64,000 nt of DNA, taken from contig JAGTJM010000070.1 in NCBI GenBank assembly GCA_020747015.1, positions 100,981 to 164,980 on the forward strand, read 5' to 3'. Numbering within the stretch: position 1 is the first letter of the stretch; each line of letters opens with the position of its first letter. This DNA is from Pyrenochaeta sp. MPI-SDFR-AT-0127. Its lineage: Eukaryota > Ascomycota > Dothideomycetes > Pleosporales > Cucurbitariaceae. The notes below the pieces were generated by a model. It did not search any database and was not told the DNA's origin. It saw only the letters and a program-made list of their open reading frames with translations. Below, in pieces: positions 12,101 through 23,600 of the stretch. The translations under genes and the position numbers were made by a program.

Positions 12101-13389
12101 CAGACCCACATAAGCTAGATGTGTCAAGGCTCGTGACCCTGCCTCCGTCGTACCCACGCCATCACCCGGCTGTCAATAATAGTCATCCTGATTTGGCGTC
12201 TATACGCAGTAGTCTTCGGACACTGTCAGACCTTGAGGAAGTCAAGGATACGAAAACAAAATTCATGACCAAAATTGAGGCGCGAAAGGAGCAGGAGAGT
12301 GGATCGCTCTCTGATCGACGAGCACAGCTCCGGTACAATATCCAGGACAACGTGCGAAATCGTGTTATGAGTTTTGCAGACGCAGCCAAGGCAGAAGCAG
12401 ACTTCGAAGGACGCGAGCAACAGCGCGCTCAAGATGTTGTTCAATATATATTTGACACGTTTCAAGCAGAAGTCGCAAACCCACTTCACGCCATCTTCTG
12501 CGAGCGTATCACCAAGGCCACAGCATCAATGGAGCATCTTAAAGGGCGCTTGTCCAGCGAAGCACAGGAGCCAAATCCAAATCAAACTCAGGAAGAAGGG
12601 GATGAGAAGCCTGAGCTCTTGGAAATGCTTACTCTGTTGAAATGGCTGTTCGAGGCTCGCGAGCAGTTACACAAGGAAATGTTTGAACTGGAGGATGAAC
12701 GCAATGATTTGTACAGGGACATCATCGTCTTACCATACGTACAGGCCAAGAATGAACAGAAAGTCAAGGAAGCGACGAGCTTCTTTCAACGCGATGCACA
12801 GGACCGCAAAGTCACGTTCGAGAAAGATATACTCAAGCGCTACGAGGACCTTATGGCTGTAATCGAGCAGAACGTGACTCGAGGAGTTGAGGCGCAACTG
12901 TCGGCTTTTTGGGATATTGCTCCAGGACTCCTTGCGATTGTGCAGCAGGTGCCCCAACGCCTGCACGGGTTTGAGGTCTTGGTTCCACTGCAGGAATACG
13001 ACGAAACGCCAGCGTACCACGACTATCCGTTGCAATATCTTTACACTCTACTTGCACACGCCGGCCGCTCCGCATACCAATTCATCGAGTCACAAACCAA
13101 CCTACTCTGTTTACTTCACGAGGTCAAGACAGGTGTGATGACTGCAGGCTCACGGCTTCTCGAAACACAACGATTACTAGAAGGCGAGGAACTAGCCAAC
13201 GTGGATCAGGAGATGAAGGCCATCAGAGCCGACGAGGAAAGACGACTGACAGATGATCTCAAGGAAAAGGTTGGTTTGGTAGACAGCCAATGGAATGAGG
13301 CTCTGGGAAGGGGCTTGGAAGATTGCAAGAAGAAAGTAGAGGAGTTCCTCACCGAACAAGGTGGATGGGATGACAGTCTACGGGAGTAG
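9185..13389 (+). CDS. Large proline-rich, Ser-rich protein with C-terminal coiled coil, function unknown
   Basis: Not recognised by name. The best model has exons 9185-9617, 9673-10168 and 10224-13389 (introns 55 and 55 nt), giving 1364 aa. The N-terminal ~300 residues are very Pro-rich, including an uninterrupted run of about 16 prolines encoded by a CCT/CCG microsatellite (9221-9268). A CPAC motif follows the first splice junction. The middle ~600 residues are Ser/Pro/Arg-rich and probably disordered. The last ~400 residues are charged and helical (repeated E/K/R/Q heptads, e.g. LFEAREQLHKEMFELEDERND) with a conserved-looking globular stretch (SAFWDIAPGLLAIVQQVPQR). The layout resembles cytoskeletal or polarity scaffolds, but that is only an impression. 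The first intron uses a weak GTCTGC donor and its acceptor is uncertain; the second has a good CACTAACA branch site. Confidence 0.75.
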
Positions 13390-14425
13390 ACTTTGGAGTA
13401 CATGGAGCATCTGGGACATTTACATGGTTGGCATCTTTTTGCATCTACGCACCGATACCCGTTTGAGACATATATTTGGGCCACAGTTTGAAATGAGCAT
13501 GGTTGATAAATTTAATGAAAATGATATGGACACGCTTTGTAGGCACGATTGTTACTGTCTAGGACATACCGTTTGTCTCTTGTTGAAGACATATGCCTGT
13601 GTATCAATCAGCCTTGATGCGACTTCGGACAAACCGAAACGACAGGGCGCTATTCTTGAAACGTCTACGTGTCTGTAACGTCTTCGTGCATATGGTAAGA
13701 TGCTGTCCACGTGTGGGTTGGCTCAAGCACAGTTGCAAATGATGGTATTCATGTTGTATGCTTGCTCCTCTTCTCGTCTTCCTCACCTTCCTTTGTGCAG
13801 CTTACACCTGCCAAATTGTCACCTCGTCATTTTCGCCCCCTTTGACCTGATGCCACTGCGTGCTCCGAGGGCACTTGCCACTGCCCTTCATTCGCCATGT
13901 CGCAACGGCTCCCTCATTCACCGCCACCAGTCGATCTGTCCCAATCAGGCTAGGTCATGCCACAGGGGTCTGTGCACATTCGACAGGGCCGCGCACAATC
14001 TTTTAAAGGTGGACAACCTCGCTCGCTCTCAAACGCCTTTTCCAACCCCAACCACACCCACAGCGCCCTCAGCCCTGGTTCCTCTGCGGACCGTTCATAA
14101 CAGAAAAAGAAACAAAAAAATCCAGAAAACAACAGAAAAGCCTCCCTGTGCGACGACCACTGCCAAACCTTTCGTCCACCCACTGTCGCTTGCACCTCCG
14201 ACAGTTCTCTTTGCTCCAATCTCGACCCCCTCGCCTGTGCTCGTGGACCCATATACATATCCTGCTCTGTTACCCTGCATAAAGCTCTGCTCCATTTCGT
14301 CAGACGCTCAGTGTGAGTCTCCACAAACTTTTTTTTGCCAAGCGAGTGCGCTTGCACATGACGACCCTGCTCCTTCCCGCAAATTTGCACCGCCCACCAC
14401 TGACACAACCTGACAGTTATACAAC
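13390..14425. other. Intergenic: 3' flank, then PAB1 promoter and leader
   Basis: No gene is recognised in this 1-kb spacer. From about 13.9 kb it becomes pyrimidine-rich, as in strong fungal promoters and leaders. It contains the A-rich tract listed separately. Confidence 0.5.
14098..14150 (+). promoter_or_regulatory. A-rich tract in the probable PAB1 5' leader
   Basis: About 50 nt made almost entirely of A with scattered C/G (runs of 5, 7 and 4 A), embedded in C/T-rich DNA about 280 bp before the PAB1 start codon. PABP mRNAs in animals and yeast carry such A-tracts in the leader, where Pab1 binds and represses its own translation. The tract is seen. Its presence in the mature leader and its role are inferred. 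Confidence 0.45.
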
Positions 14426-16724
14426 ATGTCTGAAGTCGCCAACTCAACCTCGCCCGTCCAGGATGGCGCCGCCAACGGTGCTCAGGTCGACACCAACGTT
14501 AGCACTGCTCAGGGCGAAGCCCCCACCCCGACAACCGCCGCCCCGCCCACCAGAACTCGGCGTCGCTCTATGTCGGCGAGCTGGACCCTTCCGTCACCGA
14601 GGCCATGCTCTTCGAGCTCTTCTCCTCCATTGGCCAGGTCGCCTCGATCCGTGTCTGCCGTGACGCCGTCACCCGTCGCTCGCTCGGTTATGCCTATGTT
14701 AACTACAACAGCTCTGAGGACGGCGAGAAGGCCCTCGAGGAGCTGAATTATACTGTCATAAAGGGCAAGCCATGTCGCATCATGTGGTCCCAGCGGGACC
14801 CCGCTCTGCGCAAGACTGGACAGGGTAATGTCTTCATCAAGAACTTGGACCACGCTATCGACAACAAGGCACTGCACGACACCTTCGCCGCTTTTGGTAA
14901 TATTTTGAGCTGCAAAGTTGCCCAAGACGAGCTCGGCAATTCCAAGGGCTACGGATTCGTCCACTATGAGACAGCCGAGGCCGCCAATAACGCCATCAAG
15001 CACGTCAATGGCATGTTGCTGAATGAGAAGAAGGTCTTTGTTGGCCACCATATCCCAAAGAAGGAGCGCATGAGCAAATTCGAGGAGATGAAGGCCAACT
15101 TCACCAACATTTATGTCAAGAACATTGACGTTGACGTGTCTGACGAGGACTTCCGCGACCTGTTCGAGAAGCACGGCGACATCACCTCTGCGTCCATTGC
15201 CCGCGATGACCAGGGTAAGAGCCGTGGCTTTGGTTTTGTCAACTACATCAAGCACGAAGCTGCCTCTGTTGCTGTTGATACCCTCAATGATACCGACTTC
15301 CGCGGCCAGAAGCTTTATGTTGGTCGGGCACAGAAGAAGCATGAGCGGGAGGAGGAGCTGCGCAAGCAGTATGAAGCTGCTCGCCTCGAGAAGCAGTCCA
15401 AGTACCAGGGCGTCAACCTCTACATCAAGAATTTGAACGACGATGTTGATGACGAGAAGCTCCGCGACATGTTCACTCCCTTTGGCACCATTACCTCCGC
15501 CAAGGTCATGCGCGACGCTATGCCTGCCGAACAGTCTGACACTCCTTCCGACGAGAATAAGGAAGAAAGGGAAGAGCCCAAGGAAGCCGAGGATGAGAGC
15601 AAGGAGGATTCCTCTGATGAGAAGAAGGAGGATACCAAGGCCGGAGACAAGGTCACTATCAAGGGCGAAAAGAAGATACTCGGCAAGAGCAAAGGCTTTG
15701 GCTTTGTCTGCTTCAGCAACCCGGACGAGGCCACAAAGGCTGTCACCGACATGAACCAAAAGATGATCGAGGGCAAACCTCTTTACGTCGCCCTTGCGCA
15801 GCGTAAGGATGTCCGCAAGAACCAGCTTGAGGCCACTATCCAAGCTCGCAATCAGCTCCGCATGCAACAACAGCAGCAGCAGCAGTTTGGCGGCATTCCA
15901 CAGATGTTTATTGCTCCTGGTCAGCAACCCATGATGTTTCCCCAAGGTGCTCGAGGCCAGATGCCTTTCCCTGCAGGAATTCCCGGTCAGCAGGGTGGTC
16001 GCGGTGCCGGTTTCCCTGGCGGCATGCCTGGTCAACAAGGCGGTCGCGGTGGACCCAACGCTCAGCAGATGCCCCCTATGTACATGCCACCTGGCATGGC
16101 CCCCGGCGCATTTCCCCCATACATGAACCCACAGTACCTGCAACTTGCCCAAGCCGCACAGCAGGCTATGGGTGGACGTGGTGGACGTGGTGCCGGGCCT
16201 ATGGCTCCTTTGCCTGGTATGCCGCAAGGCCAGATGGCCGGTGTTCCGGGTATGCGAGGCGGTCAGGGTTTCCCTCCTCAAGGCGCTGGTCGCGGTGGTA
16301 TCCCCCAGGGCCGACCTGGTCAGCCTCCCATGCCGAGTTTCCCTCAAGCAGGACGTGGCGGTGCTTCCGGTCCCGCCGGCGTCGACATGGGCGCTCTCAG
16401 CTCTGCCCCGCCTGGCCAGCAGAAGCAGATGCTCGGTGAAGCTCTTTACCCTAAGATTCACGAGATGCAGCCCGAACTCGCCGGCAAAATCACTGGCATG
16501 CTTCTAGAGATGGACAACAGCGAGTTGATTAATCTGTACGTCAATGAACATTCATTCTCTTCTTGTTTGGTCTAGATACTGACAAATGTAGTACTTCGGA
16601 CGAGTCTGCTCTCCGTGCTAAAGTGGATGAGGCTATGAGTGTTTATGACGAATATGTCAAGAACAAAGATGGTGAAACCGAGAAAGACACGCCCAAGGAC
16701 GAGCCCAAAGAAGAAAAGGCTTAA
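14426..16724 (+). CDS. PAB1: Poly(A)-binding protein, cytoplasmic/nuclear (frame break near the start)
   Basis: This protein binds mRNA poly(A) tails and supports translation initiation and tail-length control. There are four RRMs: SLYVGELDPS; NVFIKNLDHAID with GYGFVHY; NIYVKNIDVDVS with GFGFVNY; NLYIKNLNDDVD with GFGFVCF. A Gln/Gly/Met/Pro-rich linker follows, then the C-terminal MLLE domain (ALYPKIHEMQ, KITGMLLEMDN). Intron 16536-16591 (GT-AG, 56 nt) splits the MLLE domain. RRM4 carries a ~50-residue Glu/Lys/Ser insert between RNP2 and RNP1. The ATG at 14426 (MSEVANSTSPV) is the family start, but the frame shifts by one base between 14537 and 14548, so residues before RRM1 and the RRMs lie in different frames. 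A 68-nt intron 14486-14553 would also restore the frame but has a poor GTCGAC donor and no branch site. Confidence 0.93.
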
Positions 16725-17631
16725 ACGGCCTGCAGTTGTCGCAGAGTGGAACTCGCTTCGCACCACTCTTGAGTTGCAACAACTCGCTACAGGCAAGTAA
16801 AATCCTCAATGGCGAATGGCGCATGATTTATGGTATTCTCTCACGATTGGCGGACGGTTTCATGACGGATTGCACCCAAAAGTTCTCACGATTTCGATAC
16901 AGTATCTTTCTCAAGTATCGGCTTACACCACCCTGATATGATCAATGGCTGGTTCCTACCTTTCCCGTTGTTTTCAGCTGGTCGACCCCTTGAATGGGAT
17001 GTCGATCTTCACACCCAATCTCGATCTTTTATGAGTTTGGTTTACTTTTCGTGCTTTCCTTGCTTGTGCATCCTAGACACCTTTACATGGGTGGGTTGGT
17101 GGTGGGTTTGACAGAGTTTTATACCTCACAGCAGTCTCACCACTTGCTGGCTTAGGTTTCGGGTTTTTCGGCGCCTCGTCTCGCCGAGAGTGAATAATGA
17201 TGGTAGAACTATGGTGGTTGTAGAGCATAGTTACTGTGCATACGTGTGTGGCGGTACAGGCGAGTTCACGCATTTGATCAGACTGGAAAGTTCCTGGACG
17301 ATGGTCGGCGCGTCAAGATCTTCTGGACGTAGTATTTACTGCTAATAGATCTTTCGAATATTCCAACTTTGCATCTCTCGTGCTCTCTTGAGATACTTGC
17401 CGCTATCTTTGAGCAGCGCACAACTCAAGCTTTGTCTCCTGGGTGAAACCCTCAAGAGGTTGAGTGCTCTTGAATTGAACAGCAACCACTTCCATTGTAT
17501 GATTGTCTAAGCAAGATCCATTGAATTTACCTCCATGCATGCTACATGCTTAAAGTGCACCGCGATACGCTCTCTATAGGCCCGAACGCCGCGCTCAAAG
17601 ACTAAATGTTTTCTGCGCAAGGTAAGTGTGC
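16725..17631. other. Intergenic between convergent PAB1 and MCU
   Basis: This 907-bp spacer lies between the 3' ends of two convergent genes. It is T-rich and should hold both terminators. I see no gene in it. Confidence 0.5.
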
Positions 17632-19329
17632 TCACTTGGAACTCTTACCTCCTACTTGATCCTTCCCACTATTCGGCTCATCATCATCCTTGGCCTCGCT
17701 TTTCTTGCCTTCCTTCTGCTTCTTCCTCTCTTTCTTAAGCGCCTCTGCAACTTTTTCGTCCTTTTCTTCTCGCAACTCATCCCACTCGACGTCGTACTCG
17801 TTTGCTACTGCCTTGATCTCTTTCCGCAAGCTGTTACCGTCGTCGATCAAAATCTCCCACTTCCTGGGGTCGAAATTGTGCTGCTGGTAGAGCTTTTGTT
17901 GGCGGCGCGAGATGGTGAAGTTCATAGCAGAGCGATAGCTGACCTCGCGATTGTGATAGAGGAACCAAACGTAGCCGCCAATCAGGGTAGATAGACCAAC
18001 AAGATACTGTAGGGAGATTAGACAGATTTAAGCAGATTAGGCTGAGAGAGAAAAGGCATACAGTTACAGGCTCCATGACATCCCAGCCCAGCTCGGTCTG
18101 GAAGGTGAGATAGTACACAACGCCCCACCAACTGACAATTCCTGCGAATCCGGCTTTTGCGACATTTTTCGCGGCTTTGTGTGCCAGCTCGTCACACTTC
18201 TTCTTCACATCTGCCATTTCGCTAATCTTTTTCGAAGTCTTGCGTAGTCGCATCCGGAGGTAGTAGGTTCTTTCATCGAAACTGGGCACACCCACGTGGA
18301 TCTCCTCGGGCGCTCCTTCAATCTCAATGGTGAATTCTTGCCCTCGAGCAGCGTCACGAATGAAATCGCCTATCTCGGTGGATGACGACCAACGCACGAA
18401 TTTGCGTTCCGCTTTCTTGTCTGCAAGAGCGTCTTGGCCTTGGCCCGAGTACGACTCAACGCCTCCTCTGCCAGGAGGACCGCGCAGAGCTTCAGCTTCC
18501 TCGGCTGTCTTTCTGTCCTTGGAACTGCTGGTCAACTTTCCCGTCCTTTCTGTCTTACCATCGATACGGACCTCGTCCGCCTTCTCAAAGTCTTGCTCGC
18601 TGTGCTGATCAGACCCTGGTCCGGTATCCTTGGTAACGGTAGTTTCCATCGGCTCTGAAGGTTGGGCATCGCCCTGGATCGAGTCCTCGGCACGAAAGTA
18701 GACGTTGGGTACGCGCTCGTGGCCGTCTTTGTATTTGATTGTTGGGAGCTCAGCCTGAATCAAGCGCTCGAGGTAGGAAATGGGCTGTTGAGGATGGACG
18801 AGGAGGGCTAACGGCTCGATGTCTTTGCGATCCGTGTTTGCGTCTTTAGTGGTGAGGGGAAGGATGATCTTGAGCATACGGGAAGGGGTGGTGAGGAGCT
18901 TGCCTGCACCCAGCATCAGTCCACAACGTGTCAGTTCATGGGGAGGGTCAACGTACCCTTTGTCATTGCTCCGGCGCTCCTCTGCCGCGCAACCGGTGGC
19001 TGGTCGCTGCCTTCTCTGTGCCACGGCGTCCGTATCTGTTTGCTCTTGTCTTCTCTCAGCTTTCTGGCAAAGTGGTCCTTTTCTTCCTGCGTGATGTTGT
19101 CATTGAGTTCTGACGCGGGTCTGGCGTTGGAGTTGTTGTAATCGTCCAACCTGGGGCCTTGGAGGCTCAAGTGCGAACTGAGGGTGAAGCTCCGAAGTTG
19201 CCATGGGGTCCTCGCCGCGTCTTGCAGCACGCTTTTGGCGCGTGGCCGCGCGTGTAGAGGTGAGCAATGTGCTTGCGGGCATGTCGAGCGGCGAGGAAGC
19301 AAGAGAAGCGCGGACAATTGATGCTTCAT
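17632..19329 (-). CDS. MCU: Mitochondrial calcium uniporter pore subunit
   Basis: This is the pore-forming Ca2+ channel of the inner mitochondrial membrane. Exons are 19329-18957, 18903-18062 and 18006-17632; introns are 53 and 55 nt, GT-AG, giving 529 aa. The N-terminus is basic, hydroxylated and acid-poor through RSFTLSSHLS, fitting a matrix presequence. A hydrophilic N-terminal domain follows (MLKIILPL... SYLERLIQAELP). Next come a coiled coil, TM1 (GFAGIVSWWGVVYYLTF), the selectivity-filter motif WDVMEP (residues ~398-403), TM2 (YLVGLSTLIGGYVWFLYH, created by the second splice) and a charged C-terminal helix. W-D-x-x-E-P is the uniporter signature. The C-terminus could be longer: GTAAGAG just before the stop could serve as a further donor. 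It is convergent with PAB1. Confidence 0.93.
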
Positions 19330-19733
19330 CGTTTCGGATAAGTCGGGCCACGGTAGGGATGGAACAGTGCCCGTGAAATCTGGCTAGCAGTGGTCGCGGT
19401 GCCACAACACGCGACAAACAGGCCTCTGATGCAGCGCTACGTCATTGTGATCCGAGCAACGAGCACCCCACAAAAAGAAGAAGAAGAAGAAGAAGAAGAA
19501 TATAATCATATATATTTACTATACCCCACAAAGAATGTGACATACATATACTACTCGACAAAGAACATGATACATACCCTATTCAACGTAGAATATGATG
19601 ATACATATATCCCATCCTACTTAAACCCCCAATCAAATATCTACAAGCAGCGCACTGTAAAGAGTGCATTCGGTCCTTCAACAATACCATCCCCCAACCA
19701 CCGACATCTTGCCGTCCTTACCGTGCTGTCCAC
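19330..19733. other. Intergenic: MCU upstream and pectate lyase 3' flank
   Basis: This 404-bp spacer separates two genes read leftward. It contains the AAG microsatellite and loosely repeated CAAAGAA-TGA-CATA elements at 19530-19600. I see no gene in it. Confidence 0.5.
19474..19500. repeat. AAG trinucleotide microsatellite
   Basis: About nine uninterrupted AAG units, in the spacer upstream of MCU. Non-coding here. Confidence 0.85.
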
Positions 19734-20625
19734 CTAGCAACCACTCGTCTTGATACCGCTTGTTGCGCATACCTTGCCATCAGGGCCAGATGCTGTCTTG
19801 GTGGGCTCGCCGCTCGTGACTCCCTTGTAAAGATCGCAGATCTTAGTGTCAAGAAGGCATGCATTCTTGATCGAAGTGGTATCTATATTCCCCTTGTTAG
19901 CGCCCCATCTTCTACAGTGAACGTTGCCGTATATCTCACCTCCAAGGTTGCCATTGACACCTGCGACCAACTTGCCCGTCTTGACTTTGATACCATCAAA
20001 GGTACTCTTGCGTGCGTATTGCGTTCCGCAGTTACCACAGCTACGGTACAGCTTGCCAATGTCCTCGGCGTAGAAGTTCTTGACCGCAACTGTGCCTGCG
20101 CCATTATGCTGAAGGACTTTGTCCGACGCCTTTCTGGCTCCACCGCCATTAACATACGAAGTCCCAGACTTTTGCTTGAATGTAGCAGCATCCTCGCAAA
20201 CATCGCTCCACCAAACGTTATTGAGGGTACACGTACCAAGACAGTGCACACCCTCGCCATTGTTCGGCCCAATGATAACATTAGAAAGGGTAGCGCCGTC
20301 TTGGAGGAGGAAGACTGCATCCGCATCCCCTCCCTCAGCTTGCTCCGAGCAGGTGCTGGCTAGTAAGTTGGGCGTGTTAGAAGTAGGTGGCTAGTCGAGC
20401 TACAATTTGATAATGCTTACTGCTTCGGTCCCATTGTTTCATTCCACCGTCAAAGGAGGCCTTGGCCGCAATGGTCTTTACTGCAGCAAGGTTTGTGGTA
20501 CCCGAAGCCTTGGGGAAGCTCGTTTGCAAGGCCGTGTTGGTCACTGCACGAGGCTGGTGGGGATGTTGAACCTCTGCGGTCGCTAGACCTGCTAGAGTAG
20601 CAACGAAGAGCATGGGAGCGTGCAT
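19734..20625 (-). CDS. Secreted pectate lyase, polysaccharide lyase family 3
   Basis: This enzyme cleaves de-esterified pectin by beta-elimination outside the cell. Exons are 20625-20421, 20359-19940 and 19882-19734; introns are 61 and 57 nt, GT-AG, giving 257 aa, typical for PL3. A signal peptide is evident: MHAPMLFVATLAGLATA, with probable cleavage before EVQHP. PL3 hallmarks are AEGGDADAVFLLQDGATL, NVIIGPNNGEGVHC, CTLNNVWWSDVCEDAATF, SDKVLQHNG, and LYRSCGNC (residues ~165). The C-terminus has several cysteines and ends in SGC. The last splice joins NGNLG to DTTSIKNAC, matching the family pattern of G-V-N-x-N-x-G-D. A second PL3 gene lies 24 kb away (44334-45302) with different intron positions. 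Confidence 0.95.
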
Positions 20626-23600
20626 CTTGAATGGCTAAATGAATGATGTGCTTGGCAGCTGGGGCAGGAGATAATAGAGAATGATTGACTGATGTTGACG
20701 AGGAAGATACAATCCAGCGTCTATTGCGGCTTCTTATAGCTGATCCAATCGCACTCCCCCTCCCATCGCCGTGGCAGTAGTACAAGCTTCCTGTGCAATT
20801 TCTTGGAATATTTCCTCCGCGTCCATATGGTCCGGGACTGTACCGGCAAGGAGTTACGTAGGCATAGATAGCTAGCCTCTACGACCCAACCTTGATGTTG
20901 ACTTTGGCCGTCCATACCGAGCCATACGAAAAAGCCATGCAATATGAATCTACCCTAGCATCGTGGGGAAACTAAACAAATATGGAAATCGAGGGGTTTC
21001 GTAAAACTGATGCTGGACACGCGCCTGATTTTGTGATGGTGCTCATTGGAGGAATATTGAAGAGACTGTTTCAGGACTGCACACAACTCATTTGTGCTCT
21101 CGGAAACGATTTTGCGGGGAACAGACTTGAATCTGGAACCTGCCGCCCTTCCCACAAGTTCTAAGGGGGTTGGCGAGATCTTCGAGCTTAAAATAGTGAA
21201 TGGCATGTAGAGGCGGTCGCTCACTATATTACTGGAAGATGCCTTCTCGCTTTGAGAATTGTAGTCAACTTGCTTAGAAAACGTTCGAAAGTTTTGTTAT
21301 AGTCTTCGACTTGAGTCGTCTTTAGAGAGCGCTTCCAAAGCACACTGAATACGCTAGCAACCGCAGAGGCGCCCCGAGTATACACAATGGTACGAGGCCC
21401 TTGCTTAGAAGGTTGTCGGCGGACAAACTATCTTGCGATTATTTAGCAAGCCAGCATGATGGAGATTGAGGCTACAATGAGCATGGGATCAAAGTGTGAC
21501 TTTGCACGTGGAGGTGCCTGGACAGTTCGCTTAGTCTGCGACTCTCATTGCTGGAAAATAGACCATGACCCCATATATGGGGTAAAACGTCTATGCACCT
21601 ATTGAAGCTTTAGCTTGGCTCCCAGATAAGCTTGGTCTCATGCTCGAAGCATTTATCGGCCGAGAAGCTTGGGTTGCGGTGAAACCCCCTTTGTCGGCAT
21701 TTCAATGGATCACTCGAAGGACTTGGCCTCCTCCTTCTCAGCACTCTGCTAATTCTCACCGAAGAAAGAATACTAATCAAGGCTTCCATCGGCTTTACTC
21801 AGCTAACGAACATTAGCAGACCCTCGTGTGTTGCCCAGGCATGTCAAGTTAACGGGACTTTGGGGATGGTAGTTTCCGTCAGAGTCCAGTAGTAAAGGGA
21901 GTTCAGATAATTTCGAGTTCCTGATAATAATAGTAACCAAACGCCGCCTTGAGGGGTTACTGTTTGCGGGGTAGATACGTGCCATGGAGAGGTTCGACAT
22001 AATGATAGCTTTTTCCGAAGAATTCCGCGCGTTCCTGGTACTCTTTGGCGATAGCAGATTCGTAGTCGTAACCAAGTGTTGCGACGCCTACATCATATCG
22101 TTGCATTTGTTTCGATTCTCCTTGCCACCTGCGTCCTAAAGAACCGCTTGACGTACCTATGCTCTCCCAGTCTCGCTACTTCCTGACACGACGCTGTCAT
22201 CGTCCTTTGAACCGAAACCTTAGCTTTCCATCACGACCTTGGATGAAGCTTCTCGATGTCAGATACGCACCCAGAGGTGGAAGGTGCAACAATGGCTCTA
22301 GAAAGAGGATATGGAATGGTTTACGGAAAAAACGAGCTGCTGTATTTACCACAAGACAATGCAACAAGCTGTCATCCCTGACCGAGAAAAGTCCTTTGCA
22401 AACGCCAGAACTGAAACCAGATGAGACAGCGTGGACATATTGAAAGGGAAGTGAGGCATGAGGAACTCTTCGGTATTGGAAGACTTTTTTCTTTGCGGCC
22501 TCCCTATGCAGTACCGAGAAGGTTTGCCAAGGTCGAAGTGCTGAGAATGGAACGATGAAATAATGGATTAGAGTTGCAGTGCAAATGGCATCTCTCTTTC
22601 GGCATAATTGTAGGGAAAAACGGAATGCGGGATTCGAGGTTTTTGGTTGCCTAGAGCCCTGCTTGCTATGCAGTAGAAACTTGATGGATTCAAAAGACAC
22701 CGCGCACACTGAGGGCAAGCTTCTGCGTCTAATGTGTGTACTCGAAAGACGTTGACACTGCGATTTGAGCACGGGCTGCTTTCAGGACAAACAAAAGGGC
22801 GATCGAAAATTGGATCGGACGCGCGGGTTGTCAGGCTTTGGTAATTCAACATTGACAGTACGCCCATTGATATGTAGTTACCACTGATAGTCTATTTGAG
22901 TAAATCGAGAGGAGAAGGAACTGCAAGGGGATTCACAAGTCACCGATCGTTCGCTTGCAGAAGCGACGAACGGCTGCTTTGAACTCCAAGGGGCCTTGGA
23001 CCATTGGATCGTGGCGCTTGAGCGATGACGAGTGGAGCTGGTGAGCACGATAAGTCCCCTGTTGGGATAGAAGAACAAAGGAAAAGGGAAAAAGAATTGT
23101 CATGCTCTCAACAAGGTGATAGAAACTCCGAATGAGTCGAAGTTCGACGTCTGATAAATTTGCGTTGTTTCAAAAGAGTACCTGTAGTTGGCTGTGTCGG
23201 AATTCGGTTGCTGGCCGAGAGATTGCGCGTCGACACGTGATGCGTGATGATCGGATTCCTTGCGCATCCAGCGGCCTCGGGAACAAAGACAGCAGATCAT
23301 CCGTACCAAGCGCCACGGCTCGCTTCTTGCCACAGCCTGCCGAGATATTGATTCTTAGCCTTGCCCTTGTGGCACTGTGTGGAAGCATGAGGGGCAGCTT
23401 GCGTCGGTGGGCAGTATGATGGCTGCTCGCAGTCCACACTTGGTGATAGCAAAAACGGAAAAGCTGCGACAGGGCACGCTCGCCGTGGCTATTTCCCACG
23501 GTATCCACTTCTCTTCTCGTTAGCCTCTGGTCAAACTACTCGTTTGGGTCTCTTCCGACTAGCTGCGTATCCTTTGACGAAATAGCATTTGCAACAATCA

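Noticed and set aside
14509..16461. 650-codon open frame antisense to PAB1
   Set aside because: It is the mirror of a GC3-biased coding strand. Its Leu/His/Arg-rich product has no domain, while the plus strand encodes a complete PABP.
21930..22105. Minus-strand 49-codon frame MQRYDVGVATLGYDYESA...
   Set aside because: Protein-like composition, but no intron, homologue or continuation could be found; insufficient to call a gene.
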